Below are positions 51,922 through 61,467 of a stretch of 64,000 bases of DNA, one piece after another; the stretch's first letter is position 1, and every line of letters starts with the position of its first letter. A program made the translations under genes and the position numbers. Origin of the DNA: Phycisphaeraceae bacterium (GTDB lineage: Bacteria; Planctomycetota; Phycisphaerae; Phycisphaerales; UBA1924); NCBI GenBank assembly GCA_020639155.1, contig JACKHF010000001.1, forward strand, positions 1,736,001 through 1,800,000, in the 5' to 3' direction. The notes below the pieces were generated by a model that was given only the letters and a program-made list of their open reading frames with translations, searched no databases and was not told where the DNA came from.

Positions 51922-52758
51922 ATGAATAAGCGAGCATCGATTGTTGGCCTGTTGCTTCCCGCTGCAGCTGCATTGGCACAGCCCATCACCATCACACAGT
52001 CCACAATCCCCGATCTTGTCAACGTTGGGAGTTCTGTTGCCTGTGCAACAGATCCCGCAGTCACACCTCAGCAGACCGATGAGAATGGGTTCATTCGCTC
52101 GTTTGATCTGACCCAGTTCCTGACAGCAGGAAATGATCTGCAGATCACCTCGATCGATTTCGGTGTTGAAGCCGCCGTGCATCCGGACACATTCCAGACG
52201 GTGACAGTGAATCTCTTTGTTGATCCGGCTCCCGCATCACCGATTGTGTATACCGGACTGCAGTTGGTGTCATCGTACACGGTGCTTGTCTTTGATTCGC
52301 AGGAAGTCATTGTCAATGCTCCGCTGACTACACCTGTGCAGGTGTGCGGCAAGAGCACGCTTGTTGTCGAAGTCACAACACCCGACTATACCACGCTGTT
52401 CCCAACCGAAAATGCATTATTCTTCATCGGTTCCAATCCATTTGGACAAACAGCGCCGAGCTTCATCCGAGCACCCGGCTGCGGCGCAGCAAATCCAACA
52501 GATTTGGCTTCACTGAGCTTCCCCAATATGCACATCTGCATGTCGGTGAATGGAAATCAGGTGGCGTCAACAATGTGCACCGCAGGACCCTGCTATGCCG
52601 ACTGTGATACAAGTGGCACACTGAACATCTTCGACTACATCTGCTACGGCAACGAGTATGCATCAGGCACCAGCTACGCAGATTGCGACGGCAGCGGCTC
52701 ACTGAACATCTTTGACTACATCTGCTACGGCAACGAGTATGCCGCAGGTTGCCCGTAA
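51922..52758 (+). CDS. Secreted protein with C-terminal dockerin-like repeat pair
   Basis: 278 residues from ATG 51922 (AGAGG seven bases upstream; ATG 51916 adds two residues). Signal peptide 1-19 (IVGLLLPAAAALAQ). The body, about 20-220, is an unrecognised beta-rich domain with FIRSFDLTQFL, TVTVNLFVDPAPASPIVYTG and VCGKSTLVVEVTTPD; its general layout resembles the 47423-48178 protein, which may be a distant relative. The C-terminus carries the 55-residue repeat pair. Confidence 0.75.
   Translation: MNKRASIVGLLLPAAAALAQPITITQSTIPDLVNVGSSVACATDPAVTPQQTDENGFIRSFDLTQFLTAGNDLQITSIDFGVEAAVHPDTFQTVTVNLFVDPAPASPIVYTGLQLVSSYTVLVFDSQEVIVNAPLTTPVQVCGKSTLVVEVTTPDYTTLFPTENALFFIGSNPFGQTAPSFIRAPGCGAANPTDLASLSFPNMHICMSVNGNQVASTMCTAGPCYADCDTSGTLNIFDYICYGNEYASGTSYADCDGSGSLNIFDYICYGNEYAAGCP
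52591..52755 (+). repeat. C-terminal dockerin-like repeat module, copy 3
   Basis: 55 codons; units ADCDTSGTLNIFDYICYGN and ADCDGSGSLNIFDYICYGN, ending AAGCP. The Phe of FGN is Tyr here in both units, which suggests the two units evolve together. Confidence 0.85.
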
Positions 52759-52796
52759 GACTTCGCTGGCTTGAAGTACTTTGATACTTCTTCGAA

Positions 52797-52832
52797 CACC
52801 GCACTCACGACTGGGTGCGGTGCTTTTCTTTG
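52797..52832 (+). terminator. Rho-independent terminator
   Basis: CACCGCAC / GTGCGGTG stem of 8 base pairs with a 10-base loop, then CTTTTCTTTG, 38 bases past the stop. Confidence 0.75.
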
Positions 52833-53067
52833 TCAACAATGTGCCAAAGCAGATAACGAACTGCAAACTCGGACCTTGGGCTTCGATGCCGGAGAATCTT
52901 CTGTGCAGTCTGGCCTTCAAACTTCAAGGGAATCGATTTTTTCAGTTGCTCCGGGAACGCGATTGCCCATTTTTTCGGATAGGCTTTGCTGGGCTTGATG
53001 GGGAAGAGTTTCGGCCATTCTTGCCATGTTGCGCACACACATTGAACTGATATTTAGGAGAACTGGA

Positions 53068-56046
53068 GTGGACTGCACAAAGACACATGCTCGATTCGTT
53101 GCTGCACTCGTCGCTGTTTCAGGAGCTGCGCTTGGAGTTATTCCAACAGCGCTCGCCGAGAGCACACCCACCGATCCAGCGATCCATTTGCGTACCGGCG
53201 ATATTGATACCTCGATTGCAAAGTCCGCGGCAATGCTTGCGCAGCACGCAGGTGTGCATACGCTTGGGAAGCACTATGTCATCCAGTTGGATGGTCCGAT
53301 GAATCCGATGTACCAGTCACTCTTGAAGGATGCTGGTGTGAAGGTGCTTGACTATCTGCCGACAAATGCATGGGTTGTTTCCCTTGGTCGTGCAAACGCA
53401 GAGAAAGTAGCGAAGCTGGATTTCGTTCGCTGGTTTGATGAGTACCAAGCTGCATGGAAGATCGATCCCGAAGTTGGTGTGCGTGGCTTTTCCAGCGCCG
53501 AACGTATGCAGATGCAGCAGTTCGGTCGAGCGGCCCTGACTGTTGTCTTCTTTGACGATGCTCCTCAGGTGGAGATTGATGCTGCGTTCGGCACCATCGA
53601 CAATGTGGCGGTGTTCCACTCCAGTGTGATTGGTGGGAACACGACAGTGAGTATCGAGATCGACATTGCCAACATCGATGCGCTTGCAGCAAATCAATGG
53701 GTGCAGTACATCGAGGAATCTTCGGACATCTCGCTGCGCAACGATACCAATGCATGGATCGTGCAGAGCAATGTTCCCGGTTTTACACCATTGTGGGATG
53801 CTGGCCTCCACGGTGAGGACCAGATCCTCGGCTTGCTCGACGGTGCGCTGGATCGGAATCACTGCTCGTTCAGTGATATAAACCCCATCGGCCCGACACA
53901 CCGCAAGATCGTGGCTTACAACACATCGTTTGGTGCTAATACGCACGGTACGCATGTCGGCGGAACAGCTGTTGGTGATGCTGGTGTGAACAACGCAACG
54001 CGTGGCATCGCGTATCTCGGCAAGCTCGCGTACAACGGTATCCCGAGCTTTAATGAAAATGCTGTGAAGACAGCACTCACGACACATCATGGTCAGGGTG
54101 CTCGTGTGCACACAAACTCATGGGGTGATGATGGCACGACGGCGTACAACTCACTCTGCCGCGGTTTTGACGACTTCCAGTGGATGAATGAGGACAGCTT
54201 TATCTGTCTCGCGGTGACAAACACCAGCACGCTAAAGAATCCCGAGAATGCGAAGAACATGCTCTCGTGTGGTGCCTCCGAAGACACACCGAATCAGGGA
54301 TCTCACTGCACCGCGGGTGTTGGGCCAACGTCCGATGGTCGTCGCAAGCCCGAGTTGTATGCGCCGGGATGCAACACGCAATCCGCAGCTGCAAACACGT
54401 CATGCGGCATTGCAGGATTGACGGGCACGTCGATGGCAACGCCAGCGATTGCAGGTACTGCGATGCTTGTGCGCCAGTACTACATGGAAGGATACCACGT
54501 TGCGGGTATTCCTGATCCGAGTTCCGGGTTCACTCCGTCAGCTGCGCTCATCAAGGCAACGCTGCTGAACTCGTCTGTTGACATGACCGGTATTGCCGGT
54601 TTCCCGTCCAACCTTGAGGGCTGGGGACGTGTGCTGGCAGACAATGCGTTGTACTTCCTTGGCGATACGCGCAAGCTTGACTTTGTTGATGTGCGGAATG
54701 CACAGGGGCTTACAACGGGTGGCGATGTGAGTTCGACAATCAACGTCATCGACAATACCGAACCGCTTCGTGTCACACTGGCATGGATGGAGCCTGCTGC
54801 AACATCTGGTGCAGCGCAGGCTTGGATCAACGATCTGAATCTTGAGGTCGTTGCACCCAGCGGCACCGTGTACAAGGGCAATGTGTTTGCATCAGGTCAG
54901 AGCACCACTGGCGGTACGGCAGATGATCGAAACAATGTTGAGATGGTGCATGTGATCAGCCCAGAGGTTGGTGAGTGGACATTGCGCGTGTCTGCAACTG
55001 CTGTGAATCAGGGGCCGCAGGGCTATTCGCTCGTGTCATCGGGCGCCATCGAGAGTGGCCCAGTGCCGCTGACAGTGTCGATTACTACCAGCGTGCCGAC
55101 AATCCGTCTGCCCAATACCCCGCTCGATCTGAACGTGCTGGTGAAGCCCGGTGAGGATCAGCTTGTGAACGGGTCTGCAAAGTTCTTCTACCGTCTTGAC
55201 GGTGGTAGCTATGTGGAGTCGGCGCTGACCTTCGTGAGTGGTGAGATGTGGTCGGCAACAGTGCCCGGAGCAGATTGTGGACAGATGCCGGAGTTTTACG
55301 TGCAGGCTGAGGGTGTGAACACCGGCGTTCGGACCGCTCCCTTCGGAGCACCAGCAAACGCGTATTCCTACAACATTGGCGAGTTTGTGACAAATGTTGC
55401 GATGTCGGAGAGCTTTGAGAGCGGACTGCCAACAGGCTGGACCGCGACCGGATTCTGGAATGTCACCTCTTCATGCGCGCCGAGTTCGCCGTGTGATGGC
55501 TCGAGCTTTGCATACTACGGTCAAACAGGTACATGCAACTTCAACAACGGTTCGCAGAACAGCGGTTTGCTCTCGCGTTCGATTGCTCTCCCCAGTGTGC
55601 CCAGTGGCGGCGTGCTGACGCTGAAGTACTGCTCGAATCTGGAAACAGAGGACAACTCAAGCTACGACCAGGCCCGTGTGCGCATCAACGGAAACGATGT
55701 TGATACACCGAGTGAAACCAACCAGTGGGAGACTCGGAGTGTTGATCTGACGCAGTTTGCAGGCCAGACAGTGACTCTTGGGTTTAACTTTGACACGATC
55801 GACAGCATTCAGAACGACTTCCGTGGCTGGCAGATCGACAACATCGTTATTGAAGCGACGAACTTTGAGTGCTCGGCCTGTTATGCCGATTGCGATGGCA
55901 GTGGTGCACTCAATGTGTTCGACTACATCTGCTTCGGCAATGCATATGCTGCGAACGATCCGTATGCGGATTGCGACGGCAGCGGATCGTTGAACGTGTT
56001 TGACTACATCTGTTTCGGCAATGCGTACGCGGCGGGCTGCCCGTAA
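53068..56046 (+). CDS. Secreted subtilisin-family (S8) serine protease with C-terminal dockerin-like repeats
   Basis: 992 residues from GTG 53068, chosen for AGGAG seven bases upstream and a clean signal peptide (residues 1-31, ending TALAES); the frame reaches 53026. The catalytic triad is Asp258 (ILGLLDGALD), His293 (NTHGTHVGGTAVGD) and Ser455 (LTGTSMATPAIAG). A beta-rich domain with WINDLNLEVVAPSGTVYKGN resembles P-domain/proprotein-convertase-type modules. A jelly-roll-like segment (ESFESGLPTGWTATGFWNVT) precedes the 55-residue repeat pair. It should degrade proteins outside the cell or at its surface. Confidence 0.9.
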   Translation: MDCTKTHARFVAALVAVSGAALGVIPTALAESTPTDPAIHLRTGDIDTSIAKSAAMLAQHAGVHTLGKHYVIQLDGPMNPMYQSLLKDAGVKVLDYLPTNAWVVSLGRANAEKVAKLDFVRWFDEYQAAWKIDPEVGVRGFSSAERMQMQQFGRAALTVVFFDDAPQVEIDAAFGTIDNVAVFHSSVIGGNTTVSIEIDIANIDALAANQWVQYIEESSDISLRNDTNAWIVQSNVPGFTPLWDAGLHGEDQILGLLDGALDRNHCSFSDINPIGPTHRKIVAYNTSFGANTHGTHVGGTAVGDAGVNNATRGIAYLGKLAYNGIPSFNENAVKTALTTHHGQGARVHTNSWGDDGTTAYNSLCRGFDDFQWMNEDSFICLAVTNTSTLKNPENAKNMLSCGASEDTPNQGSHCTAGVGPTSDGRRKPELYAPGCNTQSAAANTSCGIAGLTGTSMATPAIAGTAMLVRQYYMEGYHVAGIPDPSSGFTPSAALIKATLLNSSVDMTGIAGFPSNLEGWGRVLADNALYFLGDTRKLDFVDVRNAQGLTTGGDVSSTINVIDNTEPLRVTLAWMEPAATSGAAQAWINDLNLEVVAPSGTVYKGNVFASGQSTTGGTADDRNNVEMVHVISPEVGEWTLRVSATAVNQGPQGYSLVSSGAIESGPVPLTVSITTSVPTIRLPNTPLDLNVLVKPGEDQLVNGSAKFFYRLDGGSYVESALTFVSGEMWSATVPGADCGQMPEFYVQAEGVNTGVRTAPFGAPANAYSYNIGEFVTNVAMSESFESGLPTGWTATGFWNVTSSCAPSSPCDGSSFAYYGQTGTCNFNNGSQNSGLLSRSIALPSVPSGGVLTLKYCSNLETEDNSSYDQARVRINGNDVDTPSETNQWETRSVDLTQFAGQTVTLGFNFDTIDSIQNDFRGWQIDNIVIEATNFECSACYADCDGSGALNVFDYICFGNAYAANDPYADCDGSGSLNVFDYICFGNAYAAGCP
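55879..56043 (+). repeat. C-terminal dockerin-like repeat module, copy 4
   Basis: 55 codons; units ADCDGSGALNVFDYICFGN and ADCDGSGSLNVFDYICFGN, ending AAGCP. Confidence 0.85.
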
Positions 56047-56068
56047 ACGTTTGTGGTTGCATGAAACA

Positions 56069-56102
56069 ATCGCCCCGGATAGTGTGTGCTATCCGGGGCG
56101 AT
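56069..56102. terminator. Terminator between S8 protease and SDR-type gene
   Basis: A perfect 14-base-pair stem ATCGCCCCGGATAG / CTATCCGGGGCGAT with a 6-base loop between convergent genes. The T run on the plus strand is CTTGTCTTTG; A residues (GAAACA) lie on the other side. Confidence 0.8.
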
Positions 56103-56133
56103 CTTGTCTTTGAACGGTCACTGTCAGTTGGTG

Positions 56134-57363
56134 TCAGCGATTTTTCCACGCATTGAGCACCTCGGTTTCGCGCTGTGGAGTCATACCTGAACGCATCGTG
56201 CCCTCTGCTTTGTTCCTCGCGACGCGGCCTTCACGGGCAGGATCATCGGGCTGGTTCTTGTACCATGCGAGCGTGTCGATGGTCGTCTGCGCTACTGGTC
56301 TGAATGTAAGCCCCGCCTGTGTTGCTGCTGCGTTTGACATGGTGCCGATGCCAGCGAAATCTCCACGCGCAGGTATCCACAACGGCATGTCCGACCACAT
56401 CTGCACATTGTGTTGTTGAAGAAAATCGGCATCTGCCCATATGAGGTTCGCTGGTGTATTGGTAGATGATTTGCATGCAGTGATGAACTCGGACATAGGC
56501 AGTTGGTAGTGTGGGCCAAGCGCATTGAAGACACCGGAGGATTTGTTTTCAGCGAGATGGATGATCCACTTTGCAAGATCTCGTACGTCGATAAACTGTA
56601 CGCGGTCTGTTCCATCTCCGGGGCACAGCACATCGCCGCCGCGATCAAGCCTGACAGGCCAGTATGAGAACCGATCAGTATTATCGCGCGGGCCAACGAT
56701 AAGCCCCGGGCGTACATTTGCGACGCGTCCCGGCATGATTTGCTCGGCGGCCTGCTCGCAATAGGCTTTGAGTGCGCCGTAGTTCGCAGCGTTCCGGAAG
56801 TCAGCGTTCTCAGGATCGTCCAGTGTTGCAACAGGCGCAGACTCATCCATATTCTCGTGCGCCCGATCGCCGTACACCGACACTGTTGAGACGAAAATGT
56901 AGTGCTTGATACGGCTTTGGAGCAGTCCGGCGCTTGCTCGCACCTCGCGGGGGTGGTACCCGGATGTGTCGATCACACAGTCCCACTCGCCCTGTGCGAG
57001 TGCGGTGATACCTTCCAGCGGATCTGCGGTGCGCCTGTCCCCTTCAAGATGCTCGACTTCATCCACAAAGAGATGGGTGTTGGTTCTTCCGCGATTAAAC
57101 AATGTGACGTGATGACCGCGTGCAAGGGCGTGGTTGACCGTGTGCGGTCCAAGGAATCCGGTGCCGCCAAGGAAAAGAAGGCGAAGTTGCTTGTTTGAGG
57201 GGGTGGGTTCGAGTGGTTCCAGTCCTTCGTCAGGCTGGTCGCGGTTGCGCTGTTGCTGGGCACGTGCAGTCGCAATCGCAGGAGATGTAGGCATGCCCAT
57301 AAGTGGGGCGCTCGCTGCTCCTGCAACGCCTGCAACGAGCACCTTTCGACGAGTCGTGTCCAT
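56134..57363 (-). CDS. Exported NAD-dependent epimerase/dehydratase-like (extended SDR) protein
   Basis: 409 residues. The N-terminus TTRRKVLVAGVAGAASAPLM is a Tat-type leader with twin Arg. The Rossmann motif is LRLLFLGGTGFLGPHTVNHA (GGTGFLG at 66-72); TVSVYGD and NYGALKAYCEQ hold the catalytic Tyr and Lys. VRPGLIVGPRDNTDRFSYWP follows. The family acts on nucleotide sugars, but an exported version with a Tat leader is a common planctomycete variant whose substrate is unknown. It is downstream of, and codirectional with, the histidine kinase gene. Confidence 0.82.
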   Translation of the reverse strand: MDTTRRKVLVAGVAGAASAPLMGMPTSPAIATARAQQQRNRDQPDEGLEPLEPTPSNKQLRLLFLGGTGFLGPHTVNHALARGHHVTLFNRGRTNTHLFVDEVEHLEGDRRTADPLEGITALAQGEWDCVIDTSGYHPREVRASAGLLQSRIKHYIFVSTVSVYGDRAHENMDESAPVATLDDPENADFRNAANYGALKAYCEQAAEQIMPGRVANVRPGLIVGPRDNTDRFSYWPVRLDRGGDVLCPGDGTDRVQFIDVRDLAKWIIHLAENKSSGVFNALGPHYQLPMSEFITACKSSTNTPANLIWADADFLQQHNVQMWSDMPLWIPARGDFAGIGTMSNAAATQAGLTFRPVAQTTIDTLAWYKNQPDDPAREGRVARNKAEGTMRSGMTPQRETEVLNAWKNR

Positions 57364-57465
57364 GGTCGTCTCCTTTCAAAACAAAGCGTGTAAGGAAGCA
57401 CAAGCATACGCATTGAGTATACGACAAGTGTCGGAGAAGCTATTCCGTGTACTGAGAAGGAGTTC

Positions 57466-60400
57466 TCAGTGTGAGACTGGGTATCGCGTCGAAGACGAGA
57501 CCTTGGGCTTGGCCACAGTGTGTGCAGGGAGGTAGATAGTCATCGTGGTCCCCTTGCCGACAACAGAGGTGCAAGTGATGGAACCCTTGTGATCCATAAT
57601 GATGCCATACACGACGGAAAGACCCAGCCCGGTGCCTTTGTGCGGTGTCTTGGTCGTAAAGAATGGATCAAAGATGCGGTTGATATGTTCGGGTGCGATA
57701 CCTGTTCCGGTATCTGAGCAGGTCAGCATAAACTGGTTGTTTAGGTGCTTGGGGCGCGACAGAGAAATTGTGACTGTTCCGCCCTCGGGCATCCCATCAC
57801 GTGAGTTGAGCATCAGATTGATGATCATCATGTGCATTTGGGATTCATTGGCAAAGACGATGAACTCCTCGTTTTCCGGTATGTGCAACTCAACTCCGAC
57901 GGACTTCAGCTGAGCATTGGTCAGCATCTGAACAGATCGCTCGATAATGTCACTCAGGTCAACCGGATTCTTGCTGAGCGTGTCATTGCGTGAAAACGCA
58001 AGCAGTGAACCGGTGATGCCCAGTGCCTGTTCGGTCACATTTGAGATGTTTCCAAGTGTCTGCCGGGCAGGGTGCTCAGAACCGAGTTGCGATATAGCAA
58101 GGCTTGTGTTGGCGCGAATTGCAAACATCAAACTATTAAAATCATGGGCGATACCGCTCGCAAGGGTGCCTACGGCTTCCAGTTTATGGGAGTGTCGTAA
58201 CTCTGATTCGAGTTTGGCATTGTGTTCTTCCGCTTTGACACGCTCGTCAATCACATGCTGGAGTTCTCGATTGTGCAAGCGTGCAGATCGAAGACGGAGC
58301 CGGTGCAACCCGAAGAGCAGTGTGCACCCGGTCAGAATACAGCTACCCATAAACCATGCGGTTTCATAAAAAAATGGCTGGACTGTAAAAACGATTGAAG
58401 CGCCTTTTTCATTCCAGATGCCGTGGTTGTTTGAAGCAATGACACGAAACGTGTATGTGCCGGGATCGAGATTTTCGATTGTGACCGATCGCTGGTTGCC
58501 AGCGTCAATCCAGTCCTCGTCTCGCCCTTCGACTTTGTACCTGAATCGATTTCGTTGAGGTTCTTCAAAGCTGGTAGCAGAGTATTTTACATTGATTCTT
58601 CGGCTTTGTGGCGGGATAACAATATCGGTATTCATGTCATACGCCGTTTCACTAGCAGTAAATGTGTCAATAAAGACACCCGGAACGCAGGTGTTGATAT
58701 GTACGTTCGTTGTGTCGATTGCTATGGCATTCTGAATTGTTCCAAACCAGACTTTGCCGTCGGGATCAAGCCAGCCTCCATTGTGGTTGCCCTCTCCGGT
58801 CTTGTACCAAACACCCTGGATGTAATCCAGTTTTCCGGTAGCACATGCCATTGCGTCTTCCAACGACATGCGAAAGGCGCCGAGATTTGTGTTGATCCAC
58901 AGGTGTCCAGAATCATCTTCAAGCACTTTCTGCAGCGCATTGCTTGGAAGTCCATTTTCTGTTGTGATATGTTTTAGCACAGCTCCATTATTATTGTAAT
59001 ATACAAGCCCCGCATCGTATGTTGCAATCCAAACAATACCTTTGGCATCGACGTAGATAGACCGGATGCTGCCTACGAGCTCATTGTTGACATACTGATG
59101 AATCATGAGCCTGTCACTGGCATACGTTCCAGCCTTGTTTCTCGCGCCGAGCCAGATGCCATGCTTCCTGTATTCAATGATGTCGCGTATGGGACCATCA
59201 TCTGTGGTTAACCGTCTTGAGCCATCAACTAGAGTTGGCTTCCACGTGTCCGGATCGATTGTGTACGCAAGACCCTCCGTTCCAGACCAGATTCGGCCAG
59301 TCGAGTCTGTGTAAAGTGAATAGACTTCGGAATCGAGTTTGCACACTGTGCCTGTAGCTATATTTTGAACAAAGCGATCATATCCGAGCACAAGATCTCC
59401 CGACGCCGTCGACGTAACTGTTCGCGCTGGACGATCGTGTATCTTTGTGATATTCAGCCTGGGCGTGGTTTCGTCCAGACGGTAGGTGCCCTTTGATGTT
59501 CCAATCACGGGTCTATTGTTTGCATCTCCATGAACTGCCAGCACAGCTGCATTGTTGATATTGAATGATGTGTAGTTGCTTGCAACAAACTGCCAGAGTC
59601 CATGCAGCGTTGTTCCTGCCCATACAGAGCCTTCCCTGTCCTCAAACAGTGTGAGTACCTCAACATCTTTGAGAATCAGGGTTCCACTTGAAGGGGTCTC
59701 CAGATACGAGGTAAGCGATGGGTACACCCGAACTCCATCTTCCTTGCTGCACGTCCAGAAATATCCGCGCGAGTCGATCATGACAGTTGACGCATCGACA
59801 GAGATGTGCTGCACATCAAACTTCTCGGATGTCTCACGAACGATGAGTGCGAAGTGTGCCTTTGCAAATGTAAAGTTCAGACTGCCATCGGCATTGTGGG
59901 TGATTTGTGCTGGCAGACTTAGGCGCGTGTCAGGAGTTGTGATCTGCAGAGGCATAAACAGATCGTTTTGGATATATCCGATCTGGGTTGCGCTTACCCA
60001 TACGCGACCGGTTGCGTCTGAAGCGAGCGACACCTTGTTTGCGCCTTCTGAGATAGTGTCAAAGCCAAAGATTCTTTGCAACTCACCATCAACAATCTTG
60101 CAAACGGATTGATTTGTTGCACACCAGAGTGTGCCATCGCTGTCTTGTGTTATCTGTCTGACATTGCTCTGATTCCGATAGTTTGTAAACTCGCCATGCT
60201 CATGCTTTGCGTACCTGTTGTTCTCGAACTCCGCCCAGATTGTGCCATCGAGAAGTGCGGCGATGCCCACGGCCCGGTTGCTTCGCACATCTTCGCTCGC
60301 AACATCGAACACCTTAAACGTGTCGCCATCAAACCGAACAAGTCCACCGAACGTACTCAGCCATATGTACCCGTCGGTCGATTGTGCAATGTCGTTGACC

Positions 60401-60588
60401 GTTGTCTGGGGCAAGCCGTCACGGATGGTCCAGTTTCTCTTTTCAAACTGTATTGTATTGACTTGCGGTGTATCGATAGATTGCCCATACACGGTTGCAG
60501 CAAAGAAGAGTGCGAAAAGCAACTGAATGCTCAAAACGCACGTCCATACAAATCGATCGGAGGTTTGTGTCGACTCAACTGAACTCAT
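57466..60588 (-). CDS. Two-component-propeller sensor histidine kinase
   Basis: 1040 residues. Signal peptide or first span at 15-35; then about 620 residues of seven-bladed propeller repeats (RDGLPQTTVNDIAQSTDGYI, WLSTFGGLVRFDG and many like them), a Y_Y_Y domain (RFRYKVEGRDEDWIDAGNQR, TIENLDPGTYTFRVIASN), one membrane span (WFMGSCILTGCTLLFG), a coiled coil, and the kinase core: phosphoacceptor H815 in ASGIAHDFNSLMFAI, N box MIINLMLNSRDGM, G boxes CSDTGTGI and KGTGLGLSVVYGI. No receiver domain. It should sense an extracytoplasmic ligand, often a polysaccharide product in this architecture, and phosphorylate the regulator encoded 21 bases upstream. Confidence 0.9.
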   Translation of the reverse strand: MSSVESTQTSDRFVWTCVLSIQLLFALFFAATVYGQSIDTPQVNTIQFEKRNWTIRDGLPQTTVNDIAQSTDGYIWLSTFGGLVRFDGDTFKVFDVASEDVRSNRAVGIAALLDGTIWAEFENNRYAKHEHGEFTNYRNQSNVRQITQDSDGTLWCATNQSVCKIVDGELQRIFGFDTISEGANKVSLASDATGRVWVSATQIGYIQNDLFMPLQITTPDTRLSLPAQITHNADGSLNFTFAKAHFALIVRETSEKFDVQHISVDASTVMIDSRGYFWTCSKEDGVRVYPSLTSYLETPSSGTLILKDVEVLTLFEDREGSVWAGTTLHGLWQFVASNYTSFNINNAAVLAVHGDANNRPVIGTSKGTYRLDETTPRLNITKIHDRPARTVTSTASGDLVLGYDRFVQNIATGTVCKLDSEVYSLYTDSTGRIWSGTEGLAYTIDPDTWKPTLVDGSRRLTTDDGPIRDIIEYRKHGIWLGARNKAGTYASDRLMIHQYVNNELVGSIRSIYVDAKGIVWIATYDAGLVYYNNNGAVLKHITTENGLPSNALQKVLEDDSGHLWINTNLGAFRMSLEDAMACATGKLDYIQGVWYKTGEGNHNGGWLDPDGKVWFGTIQNAIAIDTTNVHINTCVPGVFIDTFTASETAYDMNTDIVIPPQSRRINVKYSATSFEEPQRNRFRYKVEGRDEDWIDAGNQRSVTIENLDPGTYTFRVIASNNHGIWNEKGASIVFTVQPFFYETAWFMGSCILTGCTLLFGLHRLRLRSARLHNRELQHVIDERVKAEEHNAKLESELRHSHKLEAVGTLASGIAHDFNSLMFAIRANTSLAISQLGSEHPARQTLGNISNVTEQALGITGSLLAFSRNDTLSKNPVDLSDIIERSVQMLTNAQLKSVGVELHIPENEEFIVFANESQMHMMIINLMLNSRDGMPEGGTVTISLSRPKHLNNQFMLTCSDTGTGIAPEHINRIFDPFFTTKTPHKGTGLGLSVVYGIIMDHKGSITCTSVVGKGTTMTIYLPAHTVAKPKVSSSTRYPVSH

Positions 60589-60609
60589 ACCTTTGTTCGG
60601 GTGGAACTG

Positions 60610-61254
60610 TTATGGCGAAACCAGTCCCTCGCGCACAGCCCATCGTGTCAGATCCACTCTGTTTCGGCACTCAGTCTTTGTTAGCGCGCTGCTGATGTGT
60701 ACGTCAACCGTTTTGGGAGATCGGAATATCTGGTTGGCGATTTCGCTGTTGGTCAGGCCCTGGGCAACAAGCCTGACAATGTGGAGTTCACGCGGAGAGA
60801 GGCTGAGAATTCCGAGGTGTGATCCAGACTCACTTCGCATGTGTTCAAATCGAGTGCGCACCTCATCAGAGTACATCGCGTGTCCTGCAGCAACAGCGTG
60901 TACTGCAGAAACGACGGCTTCAGCGGGTTCATTTTTCGTCAGGAATCCGGCAACGTTCTTCTGATTTGCTCGGAAGATATGTGAATCGGTTGCGAATGCG
61001 GTGAGCACGATGACACGTGTGTTTGAGAGCGTCGAAATGGCCTCGTAAACCGCTTCAAGCGGATCACCAGAAGGCATTTCGAGGTCGACAACAATAACGG
61101 TTGGCTGAGAGCGACGGATCATTGATCGGATCTGAGCTGTGTCAGAAATCTCAGCAACAACCTGAACTCCTGACGATGCTCGCAGCAATGCTGCAAGTGC
61201 GTCAGTCAGAACCTTATGGTCATCTATCAGTGCGACACGGACTTTCCCAGCCAT
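60610..61254 (-). CDS. LuxR/NarL-type response regulator
   Basis: 214 residues from ATG 61254 with GAGG six bases upstream; ATG 61260 and ATG 61299 are possible alternatives and the frame runs to 61446. The receiver has VRVALIDDHKVL (acidic pocket), D57 as the phosphate acceptor in VIVVDLEMPSGDP, and the Lys of GFLTKNEP. The C-terminal helix-turn-helix is LSPRELHIVRLVAQGLTNSE plus SPKTVDVHISSALTK. First gene of an operon with the sensor kinase and perhaps the SDR gene. Confidence 0.9.
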   Translation of the reverse strand: MAGKVRVALIDDHKVLTDALAALLRASSGVQVVAEISDTAQIRSMIRRSQPTVIVVDLEMPSGDPLEAVYEAISTLSNTRVIVLTAFATDSHIFRANQKNVAGFLTKNEPAEAVVSAVHAVAAGHAMYSDEVRTRFEHMRSESGSHLGILSLSPRELHIVRLVAQGLTNSEIANQIFRSPKTVDVHISSALTKTECRNRVDLTRWAVREGLVSP

Positions 61255-61451
61255 ACCCATCCTCGACTGGATTGTATCGTGTTGTAGTGCCAGTTGCATC
61301 CGAAATCCTTTCCAGGTACCGATTTCCGCATGTTTGGGTACTGGAAGATATGGTATCGGATTTTGAACGCATATGCGTGCAGTATGTGTTGGAACAGCCC
61401 GATCCGCATAGAGCTTGTGAGAGTACAGTTTGAATTTGTCGAGCAATGTTA

Positions 61452-61467
61452 TAGGTAAATCTACCTA
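61452..61467. promoter_or_regulatory. Palindrome upstream of the response-regulator gene
   Basis: TAGGTAAATCTACCTA: six-base arms around AATC, about 200 bases upstream of the regulator start. It could be an operator or a binding site for the regulator itself. The rest of 61447-61751 shows no gene. Confidence 0.35.

Noticed and set aside
47426..56043. Cellulosome-type cluster
   Set aside because: The repeats resemble dockerins, but no cohesin, scaffoldin or carbohydrate-active enzyme is seen; the carriers include two proteases.
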